NCBI GenBank assembly: GCA_024347235.1
Contig: AP025283.1
Coordinates: forward strand, 4,927,657-4,991,656
Direction: 5' to 3'
DNA from: Aliamphritea spongicola
GTDB taxonomy: Bacteria; Pseudomonadota; Gammaproteobacteria; Pseudomonadales; Balneatricaceae
Length of the DNA stretch: 64,000 nt
In this document: positions 20,754 through 31,147 of the stretch, piece after piece
Numbering within the stretch: position 1 is the stretch's first letter
Layout of the letters: every line of letters starts with the position of its first letter
Position numbers and translations under genes: made by a program
Notes under the pieces: model-generated
What the model was told of the DNA's origin: nothing
Database searches by the model: none
Seen by the model: the letters and a program-made list of their open reading frames with translations, nothing else

Positions 20754-22380
20754 ATGAATACAACCGTTGTCAGTTACTTTGATCAGGCCGTCAGCCGGTT
20801 TCCCGATAACCCCTGTGTCGATTTTCTGGATAAAAATATACCTATCGCGAAATCGATGAACTGGTCAGCCGCACCGCCAAAGGCCTGCAGCAAATGGGGG
20901 TCGGTAAGGGCAGCAAAGTTGGCTTATGTCTGCCGAATACCCCGTATCATGTGATCTGTTATTACGCCATTCTCAAAGCCGGTGGCACGGTGGTGAACTT
21001 CAACCCACTCTATTCACGGTCTGAAATTGCTTATCAGATTGAAGATTCCGGCACTCAGATCATGATCACCCTGAACCTTAAACAGATTTACCCCAAGGTA
21101 CACGCCTGTCTGGAAACCACCTGCCTGCAACACATCGTGGTCTGCTCCATGTCAGAAATTCTGCCGGCGGTGAAAAGTGTACTGTTTCAGGTACTCAAAC
21201 GTTCTGAGATCGCCGATTTCCCGAGAGATCCGGCGCATATGTCTTTCACCCGGCTGAGTAATACCGACGGTCATTACACTGCCACCGCCCCTGAAGCAGA
21301 TGACCTGGCCGTGCTGCAATACACCGGCGGCACCACCGGCCAGCCTAAAGGCGCCATGCTCAGCCACGGGAACATTGCCGCCAACACCCTGCAGATCCGC
21401 CAATGCATCCCAACGGTGACAGAAGGCGAGGAAAAGATGCTCGGGGTATTACCCTTTTTCCATGTATTCGCCATGACCGTGGTAATGAACTTCGGTATAT
21501 CCATTGGTGCTGAACTGATTCTGCTGCCCCGCTTTGAACTCAGCCAGCTCCTGAAAACCCTGCAAAGCAAAGGTGCGACTCTGTTTCCCGGCGTGCCCAC
21601 CATCTATACCGCCATCAACAATGCGCCCAATCTGAACAAACTCGACCTCTCCAGCCTGACCTACTGTATTTCCGGTGGCGCGCCGCTGCCGGTGCAAACC
21701 AAAGCCAGCTTTGAAGAAGCCACCGGCTGTAAACTGGTTGAGGGTTACGGGCTGACGGAATGTGGCCCGGTGGCCACGGTAAACCCGTTTGAAGGCATCA
21801 TAAAAGCCGGTTCCATCGGCCTGCCACTGAACGACACCCGCATCAGCATTCAGGATCCGGCGGAACCGGGCAAAGAAGTCCCTCAGGGAGAAAAAGGTGA
21901 AATTGTCATCAGCGGTCCTCAGGTTATGCTGGGCTACTGGCAACGGCCGGAAGCCACCGCCAGCACCATCATCAACGGTGGCCTGCACAGTGGCGATATC
22001 GGCTATGCCGATGAAGATGGCTACATTTTTCTGGTAGATCGCATCAAAGATCTGATTATCTGTTCCGGCTACAACGTCTATCCGCGGCACATTGAAGACG
22101 CCCTGTACTGCCACCCGGGCATTGCTGAAGCCATTGTTATCGGCGTCGATGACGAATACCGGGGTCAGGCACCGAAAGCCTTCGTCAAACTGGCAGCAGG
22201 CTATGAAGATCTGGACAGTGAGTCCATCAAAACCTTTCTGGATGACCGCTTATCGCGGATCGAAATGCCCAAAGATATCGAGATCCGTGAAGACCTGCCC
22301 AAAACCATGGTCGGCAAATTATCGAAAAAGAACTGGTTGAAGAGCAACAGGCCAAAGCCGGTGCAGCGGCCCGGGCATAA
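20754..22380 (+). CDS. Long-chain fatty acid--CoA ligase (AMP-dependent synthetase)
   Basis: ANL-superfamily acyl-CoA ligase of about 542 residues that activates fatty acids with ATP and CoA. The phosphate-binding loop is YTGGTTGQPKGAMLSH (about residue 190), the adenylate motif is VEGYGLTECGPV (about 340), and HSGDIGYADEDGYIFLVDR with SGYNVYPRHIED forms the hinge to the C-terminal domain. An A is missing in the run near 20835, giving KYTYREIDELVSRTAKGLQQ when restored. Another is missing near 22325; restored, the protein ends KELVEEQQAKAGAAARA at 22380, four bases before the MerR gene. First gene of the oxidation operon. Confidence 0.9.
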
Positions 22381-22383
22381 TGT

Positions 22384-22789
22384 ATGAGTAAACCGGCTTT
22401 TACACCGTCCCGGAACTGGCCGGGAACTGGGTATCACCCCGCGGACAATCCGTTTTTATGAGAGTAAACATTTACTTTCACCGGAACGGGCGGGCAATAC
22501 TCGGATCTATACAGGTAAGGATAAAGCCCGGCTGAAACTGATTCTGCGGGGCAAGCGGCTGGGGTTTTCACTGGCAGATATCGGTGAGTTTCTCGACCTG
22601 TACACCACCGACATTCAGCAGACAGAACAGCTGCAACTGCTGTATAAGAAAGTCTGTACCAGAATTGAAGACCTTGAAAATCAGCAGGATGCGCTGGTTC
22701 AGGTGCTTGAGGAACTGCGGGAAATCCGCAGCCAGTGTCTGGATGCCCTGAGCAACACATCCGGCCAGACAGACCGGACCGACCATTAG
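22384..22789 (+). CDS. MerR family transcriptional regulator (LiuR-like)
   Basis: DNA-binding regulator of about 136 residues. Two homopolymer losses (CCC and GGG runs near 22410-22430) scramble the first 20 codons; restored, it reads FTVPELAGELGITPRTIRFY, the MerR helix-turn-helix. The wing and dimerisation helix follow (RAGNTRIYTGKDKARLKLI, then a heptad-rich segment LYKKVCTRIEDLENQQ). The short C-terminus has few cysteines and so no metal-site pattern. MerR proteins of this size commonly sit in fatty-acid and branched-chain acid degradation operons, as LiuR does in Pseudomonas. The position between ligase and thiolase suggests it controls this operon. Confidence 0.8.
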
Positions 22790-22827
22790 CAGCAAGACGA
22801 CAACCACAGGACAGGCAGGAACGCACT

Positions 22828-23946
22828 ATGGAACACGCAGTAATCGCCGGCTATTGCCGCTCCCTTTCGACTTCGCCCATAAGGGCGCACTTGCCGGTGT
22901 GCGTCCGGACACGCTGGCAGCAAAGATTATCCGCGGGCTGGTCCGTAACAGTGGCGTTAATCCAACCCGGATCGAAGATCTGTTGTGCGGCTGCGCCTTT
23001 CCGGAAGGCGAACAGGGGCTTAATATGGCGCGCATGCTGGTATTCCTCAGCCGCCTGCCGGACTGCATTCCCGGCGCCACTGTAAACCGCTGGTGCGGCT
23101 CATCCATGCAGACCCTTCATATGGCCGCCGGCAGCATTGCTATGGGTGCCGGTGAGGTATTCATCTGTGCCGGTGTTGAGAGCATGAGCCGGATTCCGAT
23201 GATGGGCTACAACCCGCTGCCAAATGCCAAGCTGTATAAAGAAAACGCCCGGATTTACATGAGCATGGGGAAACCGCAGAAGTAGTTGCCGAGCATTACA
23301 ATATCAGCCGTGATGCCCAGGAAGCCTTTGCCGTCAGTTCCCAGCAGAAAGCCCTGCAAGCTCAGCAACAGGGGCTACTGGCGGATGAAATCATCCCCTT
23401 GATGAGCTGCAACAGGACGGCTGCATCCGCGGGGACACCAGCACCGAAGGGCTTTCCGGCCTGAAACCGGCATTTGTCAGTGACGGCAGCGTGACCGCCG
23501 GCACCAGCTCCCCTGACCGACGGCGCAGCGGCGGTACTGGTCTGCTCAGAAAGCTACGCCCGGCAGCATAACCTGCCCATGCTGGCACGGATTAAAACCG
23601 TCGCCGTGGCCGGCTGTGCGCCAGAGGTGATGGGTATCGGTCCGGTGGCCGCCAGTCAGAAAGCTCTGCAACGGGCAGGCCTGAACAGCAGCGATCTGGA
23701 TATAGTCGAACTGAACGAGGCCTTTGCCAGCCAGGCGCTGGCCTGTATCCGCGAACTGGAACTTGATCCGAAAAGGTCAATGTTCACGGTGGCGCGATCG
23801 CACTGGGCCACCCGCTGGGTGCCACCGGTGCCCGGATTGTCGGTAAAGCCGCCAGCCTGTTAAAGCAAACCGGCGGTCAGTACGCTCTGGCAACCCAGTG
23901 TATCGGCGGCGGCCAGGGGATAGCGACACTGCTGGAGGCCATCTGA
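22828..23946 (+). CDS. Acetyl-CoA acyltransferase (thiolase)
   Basis: Thiolase of about 375 residues, catalysing the last, chain-shortening step of beta-oxidation. The acyl-accepting Cys is in VNRWCGSSMQTLHMAAGSIA (about residue 91), the His in GGAIALGHPLGATGARIVGK, and the second Cys in ATQCIGGGQG close to the end. At least four single-base losses break the frame (near 22865, 23275, 23400-23510 and 23780); the pieces cover the whole family in order. Its stop overlaps the ATG of the next gene (TGATG), so translation is probably coupled and the two products may form a FadAB-like complex. Confidence 0.88.
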
Positions 23947-26278
23947 TGAATACCATCAAGCAGGTGGCGGTCATCGGGGCCGGTGCCATGGGTGCCGGTA
24001 TCGCGGCCGTCATCGCCAACGCTGGCGTGCCGGTATTGCTGTTCGACCGGGCAGATGAGCAGCAACCGGACCGCAGCAGCATTGCCAAAGAAGCTGTCAG
24101 CCGCTTGCTGAAAGCTAACCCGGAAGCACTGACCCAGCCACGTAACAGCCGGCTGATCACCCCGCTGAACATTGCCGACGACTTACCCCGGATCGCCGAT
24201 TGCGACTGGATTATCGAGGCCGTCAGTGAACATCTGCCGCTGAAACAAGGCCTTTATAAGCAGATAGACGGGGTACGGAAACCGGGCAGCATCGTGTCTT
24301 CCAATACCTCAACCCTGCCCCTGCACTCTCTCACTAAAGGCTTACCGAACAGCTTTGCGGCTGACTTCTGCATTACGCATTTTTTAATCCCCCGCTATAT
24401 GCGCCTGCTGGAAATTGTTGCCGGAAATATCCGTCCGGAAGTGATGCAGCAACTGGAACATTTTGCCGATCTGAAGCTGGGCAAAACCGTCATCCACTGC
24501 AAAGACAGCCCCGGTTTTATTGCCAACCGGCTGGGCATTTTCTGGATCTACTGCGCGCTGGTTGAAGCCATCGACATGGGGCTGAGCATTGAAGAAGCTG
24601 ACGCGCTGCTCAGCAAGCCCTGTGGGGTGCCAAAAACCGGTGTCTTCGGGCTGATGGATCTGGTGGGAATTGACCTGATGCCTGCCATTGTCGGCGCCAT
24701 GTGTCAGGCCCTGCCGGAACATGATCCTTTGTCCTGCTGCAACGGCATTTACCCCTCATTGAGAAGATGATCAGCCAGGGCTATACCGGCCGCAAAGGCA
24801 AAGGCGGCTTTTACCGGCTGGACCGCAATCAGAATCCACCGGTAAAAGAAGCCATTTGTCTGCATACCGGCGAGTACAGCCCGGCGTTACGGCCGAAGGT
24901 ACCCGGCGCAGATACCCGGGTGCATAATCTCCGTGATTTGCTTTCCCGGGATGATAAATATGGCCGTTATCTCTGGCGGGTCATGGCCCAGACCCTCAGT
25001 TACGCCGCCACTCTGGTGGGAGAGGTTGCTGAAGATATCACCGCCATCGATGCAGCCATGCGGCTGGGCTATAACTGGAAATACGGTCCCTTCGAACTGA
25101 TGGATATTCTGGGCACCGGCTGGCTCGCAGAACGGCTGCAGACCGACGGTTTTACATTGCCGTCCATTCTGGCCACCACCGCCCGCCGCCCCCTTTATAC
25201 CCTGCAGGCATTTCAGGGTCAGGACAACCAATTACACTTCATGGACGTCTACGGCCGCTATCAGCCCCTGTTACGCCCCGAAGGTGTTCTCCTGCTGGCG
25301 GATATCAAACGTCAGCAACAACCGTTGTTAAAGAACGCCTCTGCTTCAGTGTGGGATATCGGTGACGGTGTACTGTGTTTTGAGTTCACCTCAAAAATGA
25401 ATTCCCTGGACCCGGATATCATGGCCCTGCTGCACCAGAGCATTTCGCTGGTTAAGAAGCATTACAAAGCACTGGTAATCTATAACGAAGGGGAAAATTT
25501 CTCCGTAGGTGCCAACCTTGGTCTGGCAATGTTTACCGCCAATATTGCCGCCTGGCAGGACATTGAAGCCATGGTCGCCGCCGGCCAACAAACCTTTAAG
25601 GCCCTCAAGTACGCCCCCTTCCCGGTGGTCAGTGCCCCCAGCGGTCTGGCGCTGGGTGGTGGCTGTGAAGTATTGCTGCACAGTGATGCCATTCAGGCCC
25701 ATATGGAAACCTATACCGGGCTGGTTGAAGTGGGCGTCGGCCTGGTACCCGCCTGGGGAGGCTGCAAAGAGATGCTCGCCCGCTGGCAACAAAAGCCCAA
25801 TTACCCGCAGGGCCCGATGCCCGCTGCATCAAAAGTCTTTGAGCTGATATCCACCGCAGCAGTGGCCAAATCGGCAGAACAGGCCCGCCGTAACCTGATC
25901 CTGCGCCACCATGATCAAATCACCATGAACCGTGACCGCCTGCTGGCAGACGCCAAGGCAACCGCACTGCAGCTGGCCGAGGATTATCAGCCACCGCAAC
26001 CGGCAACGTTTAATCTGCCGGGCCCCAGCGGCAGGCTGGCCTTTGAAATGGCTGTTAACGGCTTTGTCCGCAACGGCAAGGCCACCCGGCATGATCAGAC
26101 CGTCTCACTGCATGTAGCCGATATTATGGCCGGTGGTGATACCGACACATTAACTGAGCTCGGCGAAGAGGATCTGCTGGATCTGGAACGTAAACACTTC
26201 ATGCAGATTATCCGCCATCCGGACACACTGGCACGTATCGAACACATGCTGCTGACCGGTAAGCCCCTGCGCAACTGA
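23946..26278 (+). CDS. 3-hydroxyacyl-CoA dehydrogenase/enoyl-CoA hydratase fusion (FadN-type)
   Basis: Bifunctional beta-oxidation enzyme of about 778 residues. The N-terminal NAD-binding domain (VIGAGAMGAGIAAVIANAGV) is followed by the dehydrogenase C-domain (KDSPGFIANRLG; catalytic His in ITHFLIPR). The enoyl-CoA hydratase domain comes last, with oxyanion-hole segments NFSVGANLG and GLALGGGCEVLL and the Glu in GLVEVGVGLVPAWGG. This order, dehydrogenase first, is that of Bacillus FadN (YusL) and is the reverse of E. coli FadB. One base is lost near 24745. It starts inside the thiolase stop codon. Confidence 0.9.
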
Positions 26279-26292
26279 CAATAGGAGAGGTT

Positions 26293-28066
26293 ATGCTGAC
26301 TTACACGCCCCCGATCCGTGACATGCAGTTTGTGCTTTACGAGCTGCTGGATGCGCTGCAACTCAGCCAGTTGGAAGGCTTCGAAGAAGTGAACCGGGAA
26401 CTGATCGACAGCATTCTGGAAGAAGCCGGTAAACTGACCGGCGAAGTGCTTCAGCCCCTGAACCACAGTGGCGATGAACAGGGCTGCCAGTTTAATAATG
26501 GTCAGGTAACCACCCCGGAAGGTTTTAAAGCGGCTTACCGGCAATTCTGTGAAGGCGGCTGGACAGCACTGGCCTGCGAACCGGAGTTCGGCGGCAGTGG
26601 CTTACCCAAAACCATCAATACCCTGCTGGAAGAAATGATCTGCTCGGCGAACCTGTCATTCGGGATTTATCCGGGGCTGAGCTTCGGTGCCTATTCTGCC
26701 ATCAGCCGTTATGCCAGTGATGACCTGAAACAGATCTACCTGCCAAAACTGGCGGATGGCAGCTGGTCAGGCACCATGTGCCTCACCGAACCGCAGTGCG
26801 GGACGGATCTGGGATTATGCCGCACCAAAGCCCAGCCACAGGAAGACGGCTCTTTTAAGCTGACCGGCAACAAAATTTTTATCTCCGCCGGTGAGCATGA
26901 CCTCACCGACAACATTATTCATCTGGTGCTGGCCCGCACACCGGATGCCCCGGAAGGCATTAAAGGCATCAGCCTGTTTCTGGTACCGAAAAATGCCCGG
27001 ACGGCGACACGCTCACTGACAATCAGGTCGGCTGTGGCGGCATTGAGCATAAGATGGGCATCAAGGCTTCATCCACCTGCCAGATTAACTTTGACGACGC
27101 CACCGGCTGGCTGGTCGGGGATCTGCATAAAGGCATGCGGGCCATGTTTACCATGATGAATCAGGCCCGGCTGGCGGTGGGTATTCAGGGGCTGGGACTG
27201 GCGGAAGCCAGTTATCAGGGGCACGGGATTACGCCCGTGAGCGCTTACAGGGCCGTGCCCTCTCCGGCGTTAAAGCTCCGGACAGACCCGCAGATCCGAT
27301 TATCGTCCATCCGGATGTGCGCCGCATGCTGCTCACCCAGAAAGCGTACACCGAAGGCTGCCGGGCATTCGGCCTGTGGGTGGCAATCCAGCTGGATATA
27401 TCCCGCAAGCACTGCGACAAAACTGTCCGGCAGGATGCGGATGAATTCGTCCAGCTCACCACCCCGGTGGTCAAAGCCCTGTTTACCGACCTGGGATTTG
27501 AATGCACAAATCTGGGAATGCAGGTACTGGGTGGCCATGGCTTTATCCGGGAAAACGGCATGGAACAGCTGGTTCGGGATACCCGGATTGCCCAGATTTA
27601 TGAAGGTACTAACGGTATTCAGGCGCTGGATCTGATTGGCCGGAAAATGCCACAGAAAGCCGGCCGCTATCTGCGCCATTTCTTCCACCCGGTGCAGGAT
27701 TATCTGGAACAGCAGCAAAACAATGCTGAACTGGCAGAATTCACCGGCCCGTTAAGCAAAGCCTTCGGCCGGTTGCAGAAAGCCAGCCAACAAGTCGCCC
27801 TGACCGGCCTGAAAAGCCCCGAAGCAGCGGCGGCAGTGGCCAGTGACTATCTGCGGTTATTCGGGCTTGTTGCGCTGGGATATATGTGGTGCCGGATGGC
27901 CGAACAGGCATTGCAGCATCCGGATGATGACAGCGGTTTTTATACCGCCAAGCTGCATACCGCACGGTTCTTTATGCAAAAACTGTTGCCGCAGAACAGC
28001 AGCCTGTTTGCCAGTATAATGGCCGGGGAAAGCAGCATGATGGAGCTGGAAAGCGAACATTTCTGA
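26293..28066 (+). CDS. Acyl-CoA dehydrogenase with C-terminal extension
   Basis: FAD enzyme of about 592 residues, the long form with an added C-terminal four-helix domain, catalysing the first step of beta-oxidation. Visible signatures are SGTMCLTEPQCGTDLG, KLTGNKIFISAGEHDL, HKMGIKASSTCQINFDDATG, MFTMMNQARLAVGIQGLG, and the late segment QVLGGHGFIRENGMEQLVRD and RIAQIYEGTNGIQALDLIGRK. Frames break near 27000 and 27230. It begins 14 bases after the fusion protein with a GGAGAGG ribosome site and closes the operon. Confidence 0.9.
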
Positions 28067-28120
28067 GGCGCTAGGCCTTATTTACACGCTTTTACTTGCG
28101 CCGCTATTAGTTACGCGCTT

Positions 28121-28621
28121 CTATTTACGCCATTTGGCCCAGGGATCATCATCCGTACCGCCGGAAGATTCGGGCTTACGCCGGGGCCGGTCAGTATTCT
28201 GAGGGCGTTTTTCAAAAGACTTACGCCGTGATTGACCAGGCCGTTTCGGCTTATTGAATTCCGCTGCCTTTTGGCGCTCTTTTCCCGCTGTATTTCAGCA
28301 TCTTCCAGGCTCAGCTCTGCCGGAAGGCCCGGTTTCTGATGGGCCGGAATAATCCGTTCCCGGGGCGTGACTGAAAACTGTTCTGAAGACACCCGGGGCA
28401 GATTTTTAAATTTATACAGGTAGAAAAGCTCGACCTTTCCCGGGCCCACTGGGTTTTCTTGAGAAATTTCTCGCTGGACTGAATGCTCGGGTTCGTTTTG
28501 AAGCAGTTAATGTTCAGATAAGCATAGAGAATCTCAAAGCCATAGTGCTCAACCAGTTCAGTCAGTAACTGGTTCAGACCCACGCCGTGCAGGGGTTATT
28601 GGTGTAATCAACTTCACTCAT
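28121..28621 (-). CDS. VF530-family DNA-binding protein with long basic tail
   Basis: About 168 residues. The first 70 match the VF530 fold (NNPLHGVGLNQLLTELVEHY, INCFKTNPSIQSSEKFL, KTQWAREKVELFYLYKF), a small domain thought to bind DNA. The remainder is a low-complexity Arg/Lys/Pro-rich tail (SLEDAEIQREKRAKR, a later KSFEKRPQNTDRPRRKPESS-like region) ending DDDPWAKWRK. VF530 proteins are usually little longer than the domain, so the tail is notable. Several homopolymer losses (CCCC near 28594, others near 28430, 28270 and 28210) break the frame; the tail reading is therefore less certain than the domain. Stop at 28121. Confidence 0.65.
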
Positions 28622-28853
28622 GGGACATTCCGGACATTATGGCGGCTCCGGGATCAGAGCAGCATCTGTTTACAGTCAGCTTAGTCTGTCTCGCGGCGGT
28701 TGGCGGGTACAGTCATTGCGGGCAGGCAGTATAGTCAGATTCAGACTGAAGCACATCCAAAACCAGTGCAACTGAGCAACTTACCGCTAATTTAGTGGAT
28801 CAGGCGACGTCCCTGTCGCCACTGATATCAACAACAGCTATCTGAAACAGCAA

Positions 28854-29903
28854 TCAGCAACAACCACCGCCGGATGCCGGTGCGCTGCCGGTGTCTTCAT
28901 CGTAAGGCAGGCTGGAGCCACAACCTTCAAAAATACCGTAGTGGTTATCCCAGGTACCGATAAATTCAAAGTGCTGCTGCAAGCGTGATTCATTCAGCAT
29001 CCGGTAGGTATTGCCACACACCGGAAAGACCTTACCCGCCGCAATCAGATGGTGCTTATCCAGCAGATAGTTCTGTTCCTGATCAGCAATGGTGCCCTTA
29101 TAAATCACCGCCTGACCATAGTCTTCACAGGCAGGCTCCAGCCCTTCAATCTTAAACAGGCGATACGTTGCGGAGTAAAAACCGATATGACCAATGCGCT
29201 TTTCCACTTCGGCATTGTCGATACCCAGTGGACGGTCTTCTACCAGACGGGGATCTGCAAAACCGCACTGTTTCGCCAGGTTCTGGAAGTCATTCCAGTA
29301 CAGTGCGCCACTGAGGCACTCACCGTACAGCACCGGATCATTGACCAGTTCCTGCGGCACGCGACGGTCAGCATAAACATCAGAGAAGTACATTTCTCCA
29401 CCCGGCTTCAATAAGCGGTAGGCCTGCTTCAGTACCGCTTCTTTATCCGGCGACAGATTAATCACACAGTTGGAAACGATCAGATCGAAGCTGTTATCTT
29501 CCAGCCCCAGTTCATCCAGCTTTTCGATATAGCCTTTTTAAATTCAACGTTTGAGGCTTTATAACCAAAGGCTTCGGCATGGTAGTCCAGATGACGATTG
29601 GCAATTTCCAGCTGCTCATCGGTCATATCCACCCCGACCACAGAGCCGCTTTCACCCACTAATGCCGCCAGCGTATAGGCGTCACGGCCGGAACCGCTGC
29701 CAAGGTCCAGAATCCGCAGGCCTTTGCTGCTCAGGGGCCACCAGACCACAGCCGTAGTAGTGGCTGCTGACTTCATCATGGATCTTCTTGAGGATGTCTT
29801 TAATCGGTTGTGGCGGCGCTTGCAGTGTACAGCAGGCGTCGGTTTTCAGATCGGCAGAGCCCTGCAGGGTCTTGCCATAATAGTCCTGGACTTGTTCATG
29901 CAT
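28854..29903 (-). CDS. arsM: Arsenite S-adenosylmethionine methyltransferase
   Basis: Cytosolic arsenic methyltransferase of about 351 residues, converting arsenite to methylated forms. It opens with VQDYYGKTLQGSADLKTDAC, where YYG and the following cysteines are family hallmarks, then the methionine-binding motif ILDLGSGSGRDAYTLAALVG, GVDMTDEQL and DLIVSNCVINLSPDKEAV, whose Cys is one of the arsenite ligands. It ends in a cysteine pair after a glycine run. Frames break near 29740 and 29535. No arsR, arsB or arsC is nearby, so its regulation is not apparent here. Confidence 0.9.
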
Positions 29904-29994
29904 GGGGAAATACTTCTTTGGCGATTATTCTAAGAGGGTTTACTTGGGATCAACCATAGCCATAAGCGCAGGTTGCTGCAACTTAGCAGCCCAA

Positions 29995-30479
29995 TTAACT
30001 AAGAGTGATTGTTTCTATGCTTACTACTGCAGGACGGTTACGGAATGGTACTGGGGATGTTCTTTCTGCGCCCCGAAGAATTTCAAAAACGCGTAAAGAC
30101 ACAGGAATTTTCAGTTCACTGCCCATCAGGGGAAACAGCATAAAGATAATGCTCATCACAAAGCTGTAGAGTAAGGCCAGCATTCCGGTAATCATGGTCA
30201 GGGAACCGACGCTGATCGCCGGTAGCGGCAGCTGACCATCACCGGTTGCGATCACCAGCGCAAATTCCAGCAATGCGACCAGGCTGATAATAATTAACGC
30301 ACTCACCAACACATCAAAGAACTTCAGTGCGTAGTCCGCTACAAAGTCACTGCCGTACTGTTTTGCAATAAAGTAACTGGTCAGGGAATCAGAATGGCAT
30401 AGTACGGCAATGCCAGATACACCAGCAGGCATATCAGTGGAATCAATGCCGCAAAAATCCGTTCGAGCCAGGAAGCCAT
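29995..30479 (-). CDS. Small integral membrane protein, unknown
   Basis: About 161 residues with three to four hydrophobic helices: IFAALIPLICLLVYLALPYYAI at the start, ALIIISLVALLEFALVIATG, and SLTMITGMLALLYSFVMSII with FMLFPLMGSELKIPVSLRVF after it. One base is lost near 30390, where the first helix otherwise runs into a stop. The ATG at 30479 is chosen because it gives a membrane-protein start (MASWLERIFAAL). No family is recognised. It lies between arsM and the ATP synthase operon on the same strand. A dyad ACCCAA-C-TTGGGT sits about 67 bases upstream. Confidence 0.55.
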
Positions 30480-30608
30480 TATTTACCCGTTATCTCATTT
30501 GCTGTGCTTTTGGAATCACAGCAATATACCAGACAATCCCTATAAAAACCCAACTTGGGTAATCGTAAAGCACTGCTTCAAGACATTCTCTTTACAAATC
30601 CCAGGCAC

Positions 30609-30641
30609 AAAAAGCGCCGCTCTTTCAGAGAAGCGCTTTTT
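30609..30641 (-). terminator. Rho-independent terminator of the ATP synthase operon
   Basis: Arms AAAAAGCGC and GCGCTTTTT with a 15-base loop, 25 bases beyond the atpC stop. The flanking A and T runs make it usable in both directions. Confidence 0.85.
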
Positions 30642-30665
30642 CTAATACAGAACGTAGTAGTTAGA

Positions 30666-31091
30666 TTACTTACCTAACTTTGTACGAATCTGCTGAACGG
30701 TACGCAGTTGCGCCACAGCTTCAGCCAGCTGAGCAGTTGCGCGGGAGTAATCCAGCTCGCTGCTCTGATCGGCCATTGCTTGTTCGGCATGCTTTTTCAC
30801 TTCCATTGCAGCAGCTTCATTCAGATCGCCGGCACGCAGTGCTGTGTCCGCCAGGACAGAGACTTTGTGAGGCTGAACTTCCAGAAAACCGCCGGAAACG
30901 TAAAAGATCTCCTGCTCACCACCCTGCTTTCTAAGCTCTACAGGACCTGGTTTCAGTTCCGACAGAAGCGGAGCGTGACCCGGATAGATACCCAGATCAC
31001 CCAGGCTACCTGTCACTGATACGAATTCAATAAGACCGGAGAAGATCTCTTCTTCAGCACTTACGATGTCGCAATGAACAGTCATAGCCAT
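30666..31091 (-). CDS. atpC: F1Fo ATP synthase epsilon subunit
   Basis: Subunit of the F1 central stalk, 141 residues, which couples rotation to catalysis and inhibits reverse ATP hydrolysis. It shows the N-terminal beta-sandwich (VHCDIVSAEEEIFSGLIEFV, GDLGIYPGHAPLLSELKPG, FYVSGGFLEVQPHKVSVLAD) and the two C-terminal helices (AAAMEVKKHAEQAMADQ and beyond). It is the last gene of atpIBEFHAGDC; the frame is intact. Confidence 0.97.
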   Translation of the reverse strand: MAMTVHCDIVSAEEEIFSGLIEFVSVTGSLGDLGIYPGHAPLLSELKPGPVELRKQGGEQEIFYVSGGFLEVQPHKVSVLADTALRAGDLNEAAAMEVKKHAEQAMADQSSELDYSRATAQLAEAVAQLRTVQQIRTKLGK

Positions 31092-31147
31092 GTTTCTTTC
31101 CTCTAAGGTTTCAGCTCAGGGCCGGTTTACGCCGGCCCTGCGAACAA

